From Prevotellaceae bacterium (GTDB lineage Bacteria; Bacteroidota; Bacteroidia; Bacteroidales; Bacteroidaceae), in assembly GCA_031262785.1 (NCBI GenBank), contig JAISHB010000063.1, positions 1 to 60,260 of the forward strand: DNA of 60,260 bases, read 5' to 3'. Within the stretch, counting starts at the first letter, position 1, and each line of letters opens with the position of its first letter. Under the pieces are notes generated by a model. It ran no database searches and had not been told where the DNA came from. It saw only the letters and a program-made list of their open reading frames with translations. Made by a program: the position numbers and the translations under genes. Below, piece after piece: positions 47,130 to 56,506 of this stretch.

Positions 47130-47273
47130 TTATTCTAAGAATTTGGGATCATACACAATAATGCTTCCTTTTAGTCTTTGGGCAGCTTCCCATGTCTTGC
47201 TCACTCGTTTCTTCTTGGGCGTCGCTACTTTCTTGGCGGCAACCTTGGGGATTTCTTTCTTTATTGTTTCCAT
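47130..47273 (-). CDS. small antitoxin-like protein of a decayed PIN toxin-antitoxin module
   Basis: 47 residues from the ATG at 47273: METIKKEIPKVAAKKV, then a lysine-rich stretch (ATPKKKRVSKTWEAAQR) and the ending LKGSIIVYDPKFLE. The ending, just before a PIN sequence, resembles antitoxins of Bacteroidales PIN modules that close with a similar D-P-x-F/L tail. The Lys-rich N-terminus may be the DNA-binding part. With the toxin truncated, it may be a leftover or a free anti-toxin against related toxins elsewhere. A plus-strand frame over the same bases has no support. Confidence 0.6.
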   Translation of the reverse strand: METIKKEIPKVAAKKVATPKKKRVSKTWEAAQRLKGSIIVYDPKFLE

Positions 47274-47363
47274 GTGTGGGGATTGATTAGTTAATTCTAT
47301 TTGTCTGCAAAGGAACTAAAATTATCCGAGACCTCAAAGAGGCCGGAAACTATAGCGCATCAC

Positions 47364-47397
47364 AAAGGCTGCCTGTTCTCGCGAACAAGCAGCCTTC
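47364..47397 (-). terminator. hairpin, right copy of the 34-bp direct repeat
   Basis: The same 34-bp block as at 46936, with arms AAGGCTGC/GCAGCCTT and one base difference. It lies 50 bp after the stop of the large lipoprotein gene on the minus strand and probably terminates it. Confidence 0.75.
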
Positions 47398-47447
47398 GCC
47401 TTCTTAATTTTACTTCTTATAAGTCTGATATCATAGAAACGATTGTT

Positions 47448-49607
47448 TTAGTTTTCTTTGGCGCAACGCACCGGATAGGCGGATGCCTTAGGATTGCGAT
47501 TCAACGGATAGACGCTTCCTGAGCTGAAGTTCATGTTATTCACGAAGTAGTGAGCATCCTGGGCAGAAGAAGACCACATGTAGCCGTAGGTACCGGCACC
47601 GACCAGCCCGCCCGTGGGGCCACGACTGCCGGAAGCCACATAGAAGGTGGTGTTTACATTGTCGTACTTGAACAAATAACCTTTGTTGAAACCGCCTGAA
47701 ACGTTGGGGGTACTAGTGCTGTTAGGGGATGTAACCTCTTGAGTTGCAAAGTAGCGCGTCCACGTTCCGTTAGGAGCCACCTTGTAGCCGGGTGGACAGG
47801 GATCGAAGCAGGTCTTGGTGCCATATAGCTTATTTATAGGCTCATCCGATTGGGGAGGGCCGAAATTGCCCCACAAATCGTAAACAAAAATGGTGTTCCA
47901 GTCACCGGGAGGGGACGCAGACATAGTATAGAAACTCATCGGGTTGGCTATGGAAAGGGCGATGGTGCCATTCGTTCCGGCGCTGTAATTGAACTCGGGA
48001 GTGCCCGAGGATTTATAATGGGTGCCACCGACGGGATTGGTGTCGTTGGTACCAACACTACCCAAGAAGGGATCCTTCCGCCCCCACTGATAAAGCAGGC
48101 CATAGTCGAACATATTACCGGTGAAACTCTCCTGTGTCTTGACGGTGCCCAGGTGATACTTCATCATAATTACGCTTTGGTTTGGATAATACCCATTAAT
48201 AGGATAGGTATGTGTGCCATACTTCGGCGCATTGGCCGAGGTGCTGCTGTACGGGTCGTAATCCACCTTCCAGATGTGCCAGCTCCACACAATGGTGCTG
48301 CCGCTCATTAAGGCAATCACTGCATTGCCATTGTTCGGTGTGTCAGTGGCGTTGAAGGTAATGACGCCGTTGCCGTAAACCAAGTCGCTGATTACACCAT
48401 TGATGCTGGCACTGCTACTCCCGCCCATCGACCAAAGTATCTTGGCTGTGTAGTTACCCGACGGGATGGTGCCCGAAAAGCCGGAGGGTTTGCTGCTGGC
48501 GTAGTCGCTACCGGTAGGTTCCACTCCGTTGCCCCGCTTGGTAGCATCAAAGGAATAGAATCCACCCGCTTTGTTTACAATGTAACTATTGGCCGTGCCA
48601 TTTTCAGAAAGGTTCACGCCCACTTTTTTAAACTCGGCATTGGGGGCAAAAGTGAAGCGCTTGCCTGGTTCTAACTTTTGGCCGCTCGTGGTGGTGTTCA
48701 ATGTAGCATCGTAGTAGGTGCTTCCGCTGCGAGCAACAAGCCGAATCTGCTGATTGCCGATGGCTACATTATTGCCGCTGGCATCTTTGGCAGGAATCAA
48801 CAGGTAGGCTGTAAGCGTTCGCTGCGAAGTGGAAGTCTGGTCGCCGGTAATATTTATCGGAACATAGTTGGAGACATTGGTTCCTTTCACACTCACACTT
48901 CCATCCGTCGCATAAGTGAGTTGCAAACCGGTATAGAACACCGCGCTACTCGTATTAACTGAGAGGCGTTCAATCGCCGGTGTGCCCGCAGGCAGCTTCA
49001 CCACAAAGCGCAGCAAGGCGCAGGCACGGCTAAAGGTGAAGCTCTGTGTTTCGCCCACGCGGGTGGAAGAATACATCACATCGCCCGCAGCAAGATGGGC
49101 GGTGGAACCTACCTGTGCCGTCTGCTGCGAGAAGTCGTAATTCACCACTACGTTATTTCCGCTTTTCGTCACTTGCGAAGCGGCGGGCTGGGGATAGAGA
49201 TAGTGATACTTGTTGTCGGCACTTCTGATGATGTCACCGCCTGAAAACTTCAGTGTCTTATTGCCGTTCGAGAGGGTGCCGGGCAAACCATAAATACGGT
49301 TGGTGATTGGTGCTTCTACTTTTCCGGTCGGAAAGCTCACCACTTGCAGCACTTCATTTTCGGGTTTGGTGGTATTCCAAGTCACCGTCATGCCGCCGGT
49401 CTTTTCTGTATATACCGTACGCGAGGCGGGATCATCCTCCTCCTCGCTACTTCCTTGATTGGCAACGGTGCTAAGGGTAATCAGCTCGTAGTTGCCGGTT
49501 TCGTGGTGTGTGTCGGCTTCCGTCTCTTCCAGGCGGTTGCAGGCCGTCGCCAACAACCATACCAAGAGGATACACGGCAGCCCGTGAATCATTTTTGCGC
49601 GTTCCAT
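47448..49607 (-). CDS. large fimbrillin-like surface lipoprotein with C-terminal FISUMP-type domain
   Basis: 719 residues from the ATG at 49607; the frame is open further upstream, but the -7 box at 49640-49647 lies just 5' of this start. Lipobox LLATAC (Cys23). The N-terminal half, from ELITLSTVANQGS through FTFAPNAEF, is beta-rich and resembles Bacteroidetes fimbrillin-type (Mfa-like) adhesin domains, including LRFVVKLPAGTPAIERLSV. The C-terminal ~250 residues (FDYGLLYQWGRKDPF, DPCPPGYKVAPNGTW, ending KASAYPVRCAKEN) resemble the Fibrobacter succinogenes major paralogous domain. A surface adhesin or structural role is inferred. Monocistronic, flanked by direct-repeat hairpins downstream. Confidence 0.8.
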   Translation of the reverse strand: MERAKMIHGLPCILLVWLLATACNRLEETEADTHHETGNYELITLSTVANQGSSEEEDDPASRTVYTEKTGGMTVTWNTTKPENEVLQVVSFPTGKVEAPITNRIYGLPGTLSNGNKTLKFSGGDIIRSADNKYHYLYPQPAASQVTKSGNNVVVNYDFSQQTAQVGSTAHLAAGDVMYSSTRVGETQSFTFSRACALLRFVVKLPAGTPAIERLSVNTSSAVFYTGLQLTYATDGSVSVKGTNVSNYVPINITGDQTSTSQRTLTAYLLIPAKDASGNNVAIGNQQIRLVARSGSTYYDATLNTTTSGQKLEPGKRFTFAPNAEFKKVGVNLSENGTANSYIVNKAGGFYSFDATKRGNGVEPTGSDYASSKPSGFSGTIPSGNYTAKILWSMGGSSSASINGVISDLVYGNGVITFNATDTPNNGNAVIALMSGSTIVWSWHIWKVDYDPYSSTSANAPKYGTHTYPINGYYPNQSVIMMKYHLGTVKTQESFTGNMFDYGLLYQWGRKDPFLGSVGTNDTNPVGGTHYKSSGTPEFNYSAGTNGTIALSIANPMSFYTMSASPPGDWNTIFVYDLWGNFGPPQSDEPINKLYGTKTCFDPCPPGYKVAPNGTWTRYFATQEVTSPNSTSTPNVSGGFNKGYLFKYDNVNTTFYVASGSRGPTGGLVGAGTYGYMWSSSAQDAHYFVNNMNFSSGSVYPLNRNPKASAYPVRCAKEN

Positions 49608-49639
49608 AATAGATAATATTAGTTGATTTATTATGGAGG

Positions 49640-49647
49640 CAAATGTA
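49640..49647 (-). promoter_or_regulatory. -7 box of the large lipoprotein gene
   Basis: The minus strand reads TACATTTG (TAnnTTTG), 32 nt before the ATG at 49607. Confidence 0.65.
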
Positions 49648-49815
49648 CGCGAAACCTTATATATACATCTATATACAGACCCCAACCTTGTCTACATTGC
49701 AAGAAAAAGCTTATACACCGATTCTACAATGTGACCACGTGGATGGCAACAGCGCGAAATAGTATCAGATAGTGGACAAACCAAGGCCGGCCTGTGTCGG
49801 CTTGGTTGCATTTGC

Positions 49816-52155
49816 TCACTCCTTAACCGCTCCGTTGTATCGTTTGGTTTCGACGCACCGAATCGTTAATGTTTCGCTGCCGGCTTGCATGCGGAAGTCG
49901 CCCGCCTCGAGTATCCACCGGCCGTCGTGCCCCACAAAGGCGAGGTCGGAGGCGGACAGCGTCAGGGTGACGGTGCGTTGCTCGCCGGGCGCCAGCTCAA
50001 TCTTTTCGAAGGCGCGCAAGCGGCGGTTGTCGGGCGTGAGTGAAGCCACCAAATCGCTGCTGAAGAGCAAGACGCTCTCTTTGCCCGTGAAGCCGCCGGT
50101 GTTGCGCACCTCCACGCTGAAGGTGAGCCGGTCGTCGGCGCCGAACGAGGGTTTGTCCACGCGCAGGTTGCTGTAGGCGAAGGTGGTGTAGCTCAAGCCG
50201 TAGCCGAAGGCCCACTGTTGCGAGACGACGGCGTCGTAGTTGTAGGCGCCTTCCATCCGGTCACGCGATTCGGAGGGCTTGTAGTCGTAGGTCACCAGCG
50301 AATTGATCTCCTTGGGATAGGTAAAGGGCAGCTTACCGCTGAAGTTGGCATCTCCGGCCAGCAAAGCGGCCAACGCCTCGCCGCCGTAATTACCCGGAAG
50401 CATGATATGAACCACGGCAGCCGCCAGCGGCTCGATGTCGGAGAGGATGCGCGGGCGCCCTTCGTTCAACACTAAGATGAGGGGCTTGCCGGTAGCAGCC
50501 AACGCTTTCACCAAGTCGCGCTGGGCAGCGGAGAGATGGAGGTCGGTGAGGTTGCCCGGCGTTTCGCAATAGGAGTTTTCCCCGATGCAGACCACGAGGT
50601 AGTCGGCACCTGCGGCGGCGGTTACGGCCTTCTCAATCTCGGGGGTGTTCTCTTCCCACCAAGTGCCGTCCGCTTGGTAGGTCACGCCCGGCTCGTAGAG
50701 AATCTGTTCGGCCCCGAAGCGGGCGGTAAAAGCTTCGAGAATCGTGTGGTACTGCGCGGCACAAGCATCGGCTTTGTCGCCCTGCCACGAATAAGACCAT
50801 CCGCCGTTGAGCGTGCGCATGGAGTGGGCGTTGGGGCCGGTGAGCAGCAGTTTCTTGCCGACGGGCAGCGGAAGGATGCCGCCTTGGTTCTTCAACAGCA
50901 CCATCGATTCGGTGGCCGCCTGCCGTGCGGCAGCGGCGTGGGCTGTACTTCCAAATTCGGGGAACTCCTTTACATTATAATAAGGTGTCTCGAACAGACC
51001 GAGGCGAAGCTTCATGCGGAGCACGCGGCGCACGGCGTCGTCGATACGCGACATCTTCACCGCGCCCTCCTCGACCAATTGCTTGAGGTAGATGCAGAAA
51101 TCCCACGAGTAGGGATCCATCGACATGTCGATGCCCGCATTGATAGCCAGCTTAATCGCTTCCTTTTTGTCGGCGGCAACGCGGTCGCGTTTGTAGAGGT
51201 TGTCGATGTCAGCCCAGTCGGTCACAATCAATCCGTCCCACTGCAGGTCGTTCTTGAGCCACTCGGTGAGCAGTTCGTAATTGGCATGGAAGGGCATTCC
51301 GTTGTTCATGGCCGAGTTAACCATCACCGAGAGGGCACCGGCACGGATGCCCGCCAAGAAAGGAGCGAAATGTTTCTCACGCATCTCTTGGGGTGAGATG
51401 GACGAGGGAGTGCGGTCTTTGCCCGAAACCGGTACGCCGTAGCCCATGTAATGTTTCAGGCAGGCGGCAACCTGATGTGCGCCGATGTGGTTGGGATCGT
51501 CGCCCTGAAAGCCGAGCACCGCCTGGCGTCCCATCTGCGCGTTGAGGTAGGCATCTTCGCCGTAGTTCTCCCACATGCGCGGCCAGCGGGCATCGCGTCC
51601 AAGGTCAAGCACCGGAGCATACGTCCACGGAATGCTGCCCGCCTTGGTTTCGTAGGCCGAGATGCGTGCCCCTTCGCGCACCAAGGCGCGGTTGAAGGTG
51701 GCAGCCATGTTGATGCCTTGCGGGAAGAAGGTGGCGCCCTGCGTGTAGGAGGCGCCGTGAATTTGATCGACGCCGTAGATGCAGGGGATGCCGATGGCCT
51801 CCATCGACTTCTGTTGGATGCGGGTGATGATTTGTTGCCACTTCTCCGGCGTTTGGGCGATGCCGTCGGGTACGTTCAGGATGGAGCCTACTTTGTATTT
51901 GCCGATAACGGTGTCGAGCATCGCCTCGTCGAGCTGGAAGTCGCTGGCGGGATGATCTTTCCGGGTGATGACGTCGATGGTTAGTTCGGTCATCTGCCCG
52001 ATCTTCTCATCGAGCGACATCTTCTTTAACAGGGATTCTACACGTTGTTCAATAGCTGAGTTACGGGGAATGGCCGGAGCAGGTTTGTTTTGCGCCGTTG
52101 CGGCCAGCACTACACTGCAAGATAGGCAGGCCGCCAAGAGGATGTTGTGGTTCAT
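49816..52155 (-). CDS. glycoside hydrolase family 3 beta-glucosidase
   Basis: 779 residues from the ATG at 52155 (signal peptide [21 protein letters not shown]; the upstream 18 codons overlap the promoter). The GH3 N-terminal barrel has [31 protein letters not shown] and KHYMGYG. The nucleophile is Asp313 in [16 protein letters not shown]3 C-terminal domain ([20 protein letters not shown]) and a fibronectin III-like domain ([14 protein letters not shown] onward) follow. Size and architecture match periplasmic BglX-type enzymes acting on beta-glucosides. It is monocistronic, not part of a SusCD locus here. Confidence 0.95.
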   Translation of the reverse strand: MNHNILLAACLSCSVVLAATAQNKPAPAIPRNSAIEQRVESLLKKMSLDEKIGQMTELTIDVITRKDHPASDFQLDEAMLDTVIGKYKVGSILNVPDGIAQTPEKWQQIITRIQQKSMEAIGIPCIYGVDQIHGASYTQGATFFPQGINMAATFNRALVREGARISAYETKAGSIPWTYAPVLDLGRDARWPRMWENYGEDAYLNAQMGRQAVLGFQGDDPNHIGAHQVAACLKHYMGYGVPVSGKDRTPSSISPQEMREKHFAPFLAGIRAGALSVMVNSAMNNGMPFHANYELLTEWLKNDLQWDGLIVTDWADIDNLYKRDRVAADKKEAIKLAINAGIDMSMDPYSWDFCIYLKQLVEEGAVKMSRIDDAVRRVLRMKLRLGLFETPYYNVKEFPEFGSTAHAAAARQAATESMVLLKNQGGILPLPVGKKLLLTGPNAHSMRTLNGGWSYSWQGDKADACAAQYHTILEAFTARFGAEQILYEPGVTYQADGTWWEENTPEIEKAVTAAAGADYLVVCIGENSYCETPGNLTDLHLSAAQRDLVKALAATGKPLILVLNEGRPRILSDIEPLAAAVVHIMLPGNYGGEALAALLAGDANFSGKLPFTYPKEINSLVTYDYKPSESRDRMEGAYNYDAVVSQQWAFGYGLSYTTFAYSNLRVDKPSFGADDRLTFSVEVRNTGGFTGKESVLLFSSDLVASLTPDNRRLRAFEKIELAPGEQRTVTLTLSASDLAFVGHDGRWILEAGDFRMQAGSETLTIRCVETKRYNGAVKE

Positions 52156-52184
52156 GGGATAGAAGATTAATAGATAATTCCCGA

Positions 52185-52192
52185 CAAAGATA
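52185..52192 (-). promoter_or_regulatory. -7 box of the GH3 gene
   Basis: The minus strand reads TATCTTTG, 29 nt before the ATG at 52155. It lies back to back with the opposite -7 box at 52225, so the two polymerase sites overlap heavily. Confidence 0.7.
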
Positions 52193-52224
52193 GCGATTAA
52201 TTTTCCCATTCGGATTCTTCTCTA

Positions 52225-52232
52225 TACTTTTG
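52225..52232 (+). promoter_or_regulatory. -7 box of the MBOAT/SGNH cluster
   Basis: TACTTTTG matches TAnnTTTG, 28 nt before the ATG at 52261. Its -33 region overlaps the start region of the GH3 promoter, so transcription of the two may interfere. Confidence 0.7.
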
Positions 52233-52260
52233 CTCGCATAATCGCTGTAATTCAACAAGT

Positions 52261-52659
52261 ATGACCCATCGTTTAAACACCAATAAGCAGTTTATGATTG
52301 GCAACGGCATCTTGGCTTTCGCCGTTATTGTGGTGGTTGTAGTCTTCGTTTACATGAGCATGAGGCTGCAACAAAAGCAAGAAGCGAACCACCGCTTTCA
52401 AGAGAAGTACACCTTGGTACTCACCAAAGGTTTCACGGGCGATTCCATCCGCGTGCTCCTCAACGACAGCGTGCTCTGCAACCGTCGCGTAACTTCCGAG
52501 CCGCTCACCCTCGAGGTGCAACGCTTTGCCGAGCATAGCGCCCTCTTCATTGTCGACAACGTAACGGAACAGCTCGAATTGTTCGAACTGAGCGAGCAGG
52601 GAGGCACCTTCCGCTTCGAGAAGGAGAACGGTGAGGTGAAACTACTCAGCCGGCAATAA
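52261..52659 (+). CDS. small membrane-anchored protein, unknown function
   Basis: 132 residues. One hydrophobic segment (GILAFAVIVVVVVFVYMSMR, about 16-35) near the N-terminus anchors it, followed by a short coiled region (QQKQEANHRFQEKY) and a small beta-rich domain (TGDSIRVLLNDSVLCNRRV, LTLEVQRFAEHSALFIVDN). No family is recognised. It starts the cluster that ends with the MBOAT protein (28 bp to the next gene), so a helper role in the same envelope process is possible but unproven. Confidence 0.8.
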   Translation: MTHRLNTNKQFMIGNGILAFAVIVVVVVFVYMSMRLQQKQEANHRFQEKYTLVLTKGFTGDSIRVLLNDSVLCNRRVTSEPLTLEVQRFAEHSALFIVDNVTEQLELFELSEQGGTFRFEKENGEVKLLSRQ

Positions 52660-52687
52660 CTTCCCCTGCCCGCCTCACGTCTGCCGC

Positions 52688-54076
52688 ATGCCGATGATGC
52701 ACAAGAATTACCTGACACATACCCTCCTGTGGACGTTGCTGGTGTTGACCGGCTTGCTATTCCTCCACTATCTTCCGCCTCTGAGGCTGGAAGGACACGC
52801 CTTGCGGCAAGTTGATTTGCTGAGCGACGTCCGTCTTCCGCATCCATCCGCCGTACCGGTAGAGAACGATTCCCTACCACTCCTGCCTACCGTCCCCCCC
52901 AAAGCATTCGTAGATACCTGCCGCACCGGCATGACTTGCATCGAAGACTACAGCGACTCTACTGCCCGCGGCATGGAGCCGTTCTACCGTGCACTTGCCG
53001 AGCTGGAAGTGCGTGAACGCAACGTACGCATTGCCTATTTCGGAGATTCGTTCATCGAGGCCGATATTCTGACGGCCGACTTACGCCGCCTGTTGCAGGA
53101 GCGCTTCGGAGGAAGCGGCGTGGGCTATGTGGACATCACCTCCCAAACCTACGGCTATCGTCCCACGGTGCGCCATCGTTTCGAGGGATGGAATAGTCAC
53201 GCCATCACCGACTCTGCCCACTTCGATGCCCGCAAGCAGGGCATCTCGAACCACTACTTCGTGCCTCGTGCCACGGCCTTCGCCGAGTATAGCGGGCAAA
53301 GCAAGTATGCCTCCCGTCTGGACACGGTACAGCAAGCCTCCATCTACTTCTACACGCAGGGCGAGGTCACCATCTCGGCCACCGTCAATCAGCAGGGCAA
53401 GCAGACACGCACCTTCTACGCTGCGGGCGACTTGCAGGAGATGGAGGTCAACGGAGATATCGGCAGCGTGCGCTGGAGCGTAGACCAAGCCGACTCCACC
53501 CTCTTCTACGGCGTGACGATGGATGATACCAGCGGCATCTCGGTTGATAACTTCGCGTTGCGGGGCAGTTCGGGTTTGTCGCTCGCCTCGGTACCGATGC
53601 AGTGGATAGAGGATTTCAACCGCGAGCGACCCTACGACCTGCTCATCCTGCAGTACGGACTGAACGTAGCCACCGAGTATGGGCGCAACTACGACAAGTA
53701 TCGCGCCGGCATGAACGTAGCCATTGCCCACCTGAAGAAAGCCTTCCCGCAGGCCGGCATCCTACTGGTGAGTGTGGGCGACCGTGACTACCGCACCGAC
53801 GAGGGTACGCTCCGCACCATGCCCGGCATCCGTAACCTCGTGCGTTATCAACAAGAGATTGCCGCCACCAATGCCATCGCCTTCTGGAATCTGTGGCAAG
53901 CCATGGGAGGCGAAGGAAGCATGGCCAAGCTGGTGGAAGCCAAGCCGGCCATGGCCAATCTGGACTACACCCACATCAACTTCCGGGGGGGAAGGCACCT
54001 GGCCGGATTGATGTACGGCACGCTGATGTACGGCAAAGCACAATACGACCGACGACAAGGCCATGCACAAGAATAG
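52688..54076 (+). CDS. SGNH/GDSL-type hydrolase, membrane-anchored
   Basis: 462 residues. An N-terminal membrane segment (LLWTLLVLTGLLFLHYLP, about 13-30) precedes an SGNH domain. Ser121 in IAYFGDSFIEADILTADLRR is block I, LILQYGLNVATEYG corresponds to the Asn block, and DYTHINFRGG (His429) carries the final D-x-x-H. This GDS(H/F)IxxD subfamily is often encoded beside MBOAT acyltransferases. As an extracytoplasmic esterase/transferase it probably works with the MBOAT gene two positions downstream. Its stop overlaps the next start by 14 bp. Confidence 0.88.
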   Translation: MPMMHKNYLTHTLLWTLLVLTGLLFLHYLPPLRLEGHALRQVDLLSDVRLPHPSAVPVENDSLPLLPTVPPKAFVDTCRTGMTCIEDYSDSTARGMEPFYRALAELEVRERNVRIAYFGDSFIEADILTADLRRLLQERFGGSGVGYVDITSQTYGYRPTVRHRFEGWNSHAITDSAHFDARKQGISNHYFVPRATAFAEYSGQSKYASRLDTVQQASIYFYTQGEVTISATVNQQGKQTRTFYAAGDLQEMEVNGDIGSVRWSVDQADSTLFYGVTMDDTSGISVDNFALRGSSGLSLASVPMQWIEDFNRERPYDLLILQYGLNVATEYGRNYDKYRAGMNVAIAHLKKAFPQAGILLVSVGDRDYRTDEGTLRTMPGIRNLVRYQQEIAATNAIAFWNLWQAMGGEGSMAKLVEAKPAMANLDYTHINFRGGRHLAGLMYGTLMYGKAQYDRRQGHAQE

Positions 54077-54983
54077 GCTCCCCCTCCTCCTCCCGCTGCG
54101 TCGGCAGCTGCTGATGCTACTGCTGGCCGTTGCCGCCGCAGCGGCGACGGCACAAGATCGCCTGTTGCCCGAGCTGATGCCCCAGGCACTCACCCCCGGG
54201 GTGGATACCTTGCGTACCTATCAGCACATCGTCCTGCAGGTAAACGAACCTACCGTGCAGCTGCCCGCCTCGTTCCGGGGTACCGAACCCAATATACTCG
54301 AGGATAGCCTGGAGGTACTCGCCCCCTTCTGGGAGAAGCTTCGCCGGAGTCTGCTCCGCACCCGGGCGGACAGCGTTCGTATCGTGCACATCGGCGACAG
54401 TCATGTGCGGGGGCACCTCTTCCCGCGTGCCGCCGGCGAGCTGTTGCAGAGGCGTTTCCGCCGTCTAAGCTACACCGATAGGGGCATCAACGGAGCCACC
54501 TGCGTCTCGTTTACCAATGAGGCCCGCATCCAACAGATTGCAGCCCTCAAGCCTGACCTACTGATCCTCTCGCTGGGTACGAACGAAAGCCACAACCGCC
54601 GCTACAATTCGCAGACGCACTACCACCAGTTGGACGAACTGGTGCGTCTGCTGCGCGCCGCCCTACCCGACGTGCCGCTGCTCCTGACCACTCCGCCGGG
54701 GTCGTACGACCGTTCGGGCACGCGCCGGCGCCGTACCTACAAGGTCAATCCGCGTACCGAGCCGGCCGCCCGCACCATTCGTCGCTTTGCCTTGCATCAC
54801 GGCCTGGCCGTGTGGAATCTGTATGAGATAGCCGGAGGCAGTAGGCAGGCCGCCCGCAACTGGTGGGAGGCAGGCCTGATGCGTCCCGACCATGTGCACT
54901 ACCTGGCGCCGGCTTACGTGCTGCAAGGTGAATTGTTGGCGCAAGCCCTCATCTATGGCTACAACGACTATGTGGGATATTGA
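54063..54983 (+). CDS. SGNH/GDSL-type hydrolase, exported
   Basis: 306 residues with an N-terminal hydrophobic export signal (LLMLLLAVAAAAATA, about 16-30). SGNH motifs: Ser113 in VHIGDSHVRGHL, Gly and Asn in LSLGTNESHNRR, and Asp276/His279 in DHVHYLAPAY. It is a second, more compact esterase-type paralogue next to the first. It overlaps both neighbours (14 bp each), so the three are translationally coupled. A role in transferring or removing O-acyl groups on a surface polymer is inferred. Confidence 0.9.
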   Translation: MHKNRLPLLLPLRRQLLMLLLAVAAAAATAQDRLLPELMPQALTPGVDTLRTYQHIVLQVNEPTVQLPASFRGTEPNILEDSLEVLAPFWEKLRRSLLRTRADSVRIVHIGDSHVRGHLFPRAAGELLQRRFRRLSYTDRGINGATCVSFTNEARIQQIAALKPDLLILSLGTNESHNRRYNSQTHYHQLDELVRLLRAALPDVPLLLTTPPGSYDRSGTRRRRTYKVNPRTEPAARTIRRFALHHGLAVWNLYEIAGGSRQAARNWWEAGLMRPDHVHYLAPAYVLQGELLAQALIYGYNDYVGY

Positions 54984-56451
54984 TCTGCACCGCCTGGCCG
55001 ACCTCTTGGCCTACCACAAGGAAGCGCCCATGCTCTTCAGTAGTGGTCTCTTCCTGTGGCTATTCACCGCGTTTGTGCTCGTCTACTTCTGCTTGCGTGG
55101 CAAGCTCACCGGCCGACTGCTGTTTGTAACGGCCTTTTCGTACTACTTCTACTACAAGAGCAGCGGCACCTACTTTTGGCTGCTGGCCACGGTAACGGTG
55201 AGCGACTTCCTGATAGCCCGGGCGATGGCACGAACCGACCGGCCGGTGCGCCGCCGCCTGTGGGTGGCACTGAGCCTGCTCATCAACCTGGGGATGCTGG
55301 CCTACTTTAAGTACACCAACTTCCTGGTAGAGCTGGTGCAATCACTGACGGGAGGCACGCTGCATCACTACGACATCTTCCTGCCCGTGGGTATCTCGTT
55401 TTTCACCTTCCAGTCGCTCAGCTACACCATCGATGTGTATCGCCGGCAGCTCACCCCCTTAGACAGCTTGCTCGACTATGCCTTCTACGTCTCCTTCTTC
55501 CCGCAGCTGGTGGCCGGCCCGATCGTACGGGCACGCGACTTCATTCCGCAGATTCGCCGGCCGCTGTCCGTAACCCGGGAGATGTTCGGATCGGGGGTGT
55601 TCCTCCTGATGACCGGCCTCTTCAAGAAAGCGGTTATTTCGGACTACATCAGCATTAACTTCGTCGAGCGCATCTTCTCCAACCCTTCGCTCTACTCGGG
55701 TGTGGAGAACCTGCTGGGCATCTACGGCTATGCCCTGCAGATCTACTGCGACTTCTCGGGCTACAGTGATATGGCCATCGGCCTGGCCCTATTGCTGGGC
55801 TTCCGTTTTCCGGGGAACTTCGACTCGCCCTATAAGTCGGCCAGCATCACCGAATTCTGGCGTCGGTGGCACATCTCGCTCTCGAGTTGGCTGCGCGACT
55901 ATCTCTACATCTCGCTGGGCGGCAACCGGCGCGGCAAGGGACGGCAATACCTCAACCTCCTGCTTACCATGTTGCTGGGCGGACTCTGGCACGGGGCCTC
56001 GTGGAATTTCATACTCTGGGGCGGGTTGCACGGACTGGCGCTGGCGCTGCATAAGATGTGGCAGACCCTGATGCGCCGCCCCAAGGGGTGGCGTCCCGTG
56101 GGGGGACGCCGCGTGTTGGGAGTGGTGGTCACCTTCCACTTAGTCTGTTTGTGCTGGATCTTCTTCCGGCAGAGCGACCTAAGTATGAGCATGGAGATGC
56201 TCCGACGCCTCTTCACCGCCTTCCATCCCGAACTGCTGGGGCAGCTGCTGGCGGGCTACCCGGCCGTCTTCGCATTGATGACGCTGGGCTTCCTGCTCCA
56301 CTTCTGTCCCCAGGGGTGGGAGCAGGCCTGCCGGGGTGCCGTCATTCGCCTGCCGCTGCTGCTTCAGGCCGCGGCGATGATACTCCTCATCTATCTGGTG
56401 ATTCAGATCAAGAGCACCCAGATACAACCCTTCATCTACTTCCAGTTCTAA
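54970..56451 (+). CDS. MBOAT family O-acyltransferase (AlgI-like)
   Basis: 493 residues from the ATG at 54970 (MWDIDLHRLADLLAYHKEAP), inside the previous gene's end; the upstream codons of the open frame are out-of-frame artefacts. About ten membrane segments. FPQLVAGPIVRARDFIPQ and YCDFSGYSDMAIGLALLLGF are MBOAT signatures, and the catalytic His is His341 in GGLWHGASWNFILWGGLHG. AlgI/PatA/DltB-type proteins pass acyl groups across the inner membrane to extracytoplasmic glycans. The two SGNH partners upstream match the PatA-PatB/AlgI-AlgJ scheme. Which polymer is acylated is unknown. Confidence 0.92.
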   Translation: MWDIDLHRLADLLAYHKEAPMLFSSGLFLWLFTAFVLVYFCLRGKLTGRLLFVTAFSYYFYYKSSGTYFWLLATVTVSDFLIARAMARTDRPVRRRLWVALSLLINLGMLAYFKYTNFLVELVQSLTGGTLHHYDIFLPVGISFFTFQSLSYTIDVYRRQLTPLDSLLDYAFYVSFFPQLVAGPIVRARDFIPQIRRPLSVTREMFGSGVFLLMTGLFKKAVISDYISINFVERIFSNPSLYSGVENLLGIYGYALQIYCDFSGYSDMAIGLALLLGFRFPGNFDSPYKSASITEFWRRWHISLSSWLRDYLYISLGGNRRGKGRQYLNLLLTMLLGGLWHGASWNFILWGGLHGLALALHKMWQTLMRRPKGWRPVGGRRVLGVVVTFHLVCLCWIFFRQSDLSMSMEMLRRLFTAFHPELLGQLLAGYPAVFALMTLGFLLHFCPQGWEQACRGAVIRLPLLLQAAAMILLIYLVIQIKSTQIQPFIYFQF

Positions 56452-56506
56452 CCTTGCGGGGCTTGCCCTGCCACTGCCCCCTCCGCCTACGGGAGGAGGC
56501 ACCCCT

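Noticed and set aside
47086-47286. 66-residue hydrophobic plus-strand frame
   Set aside because: It is antisense to the antitoxin-like gene and the toxin remnant, which have matching protein motifs.
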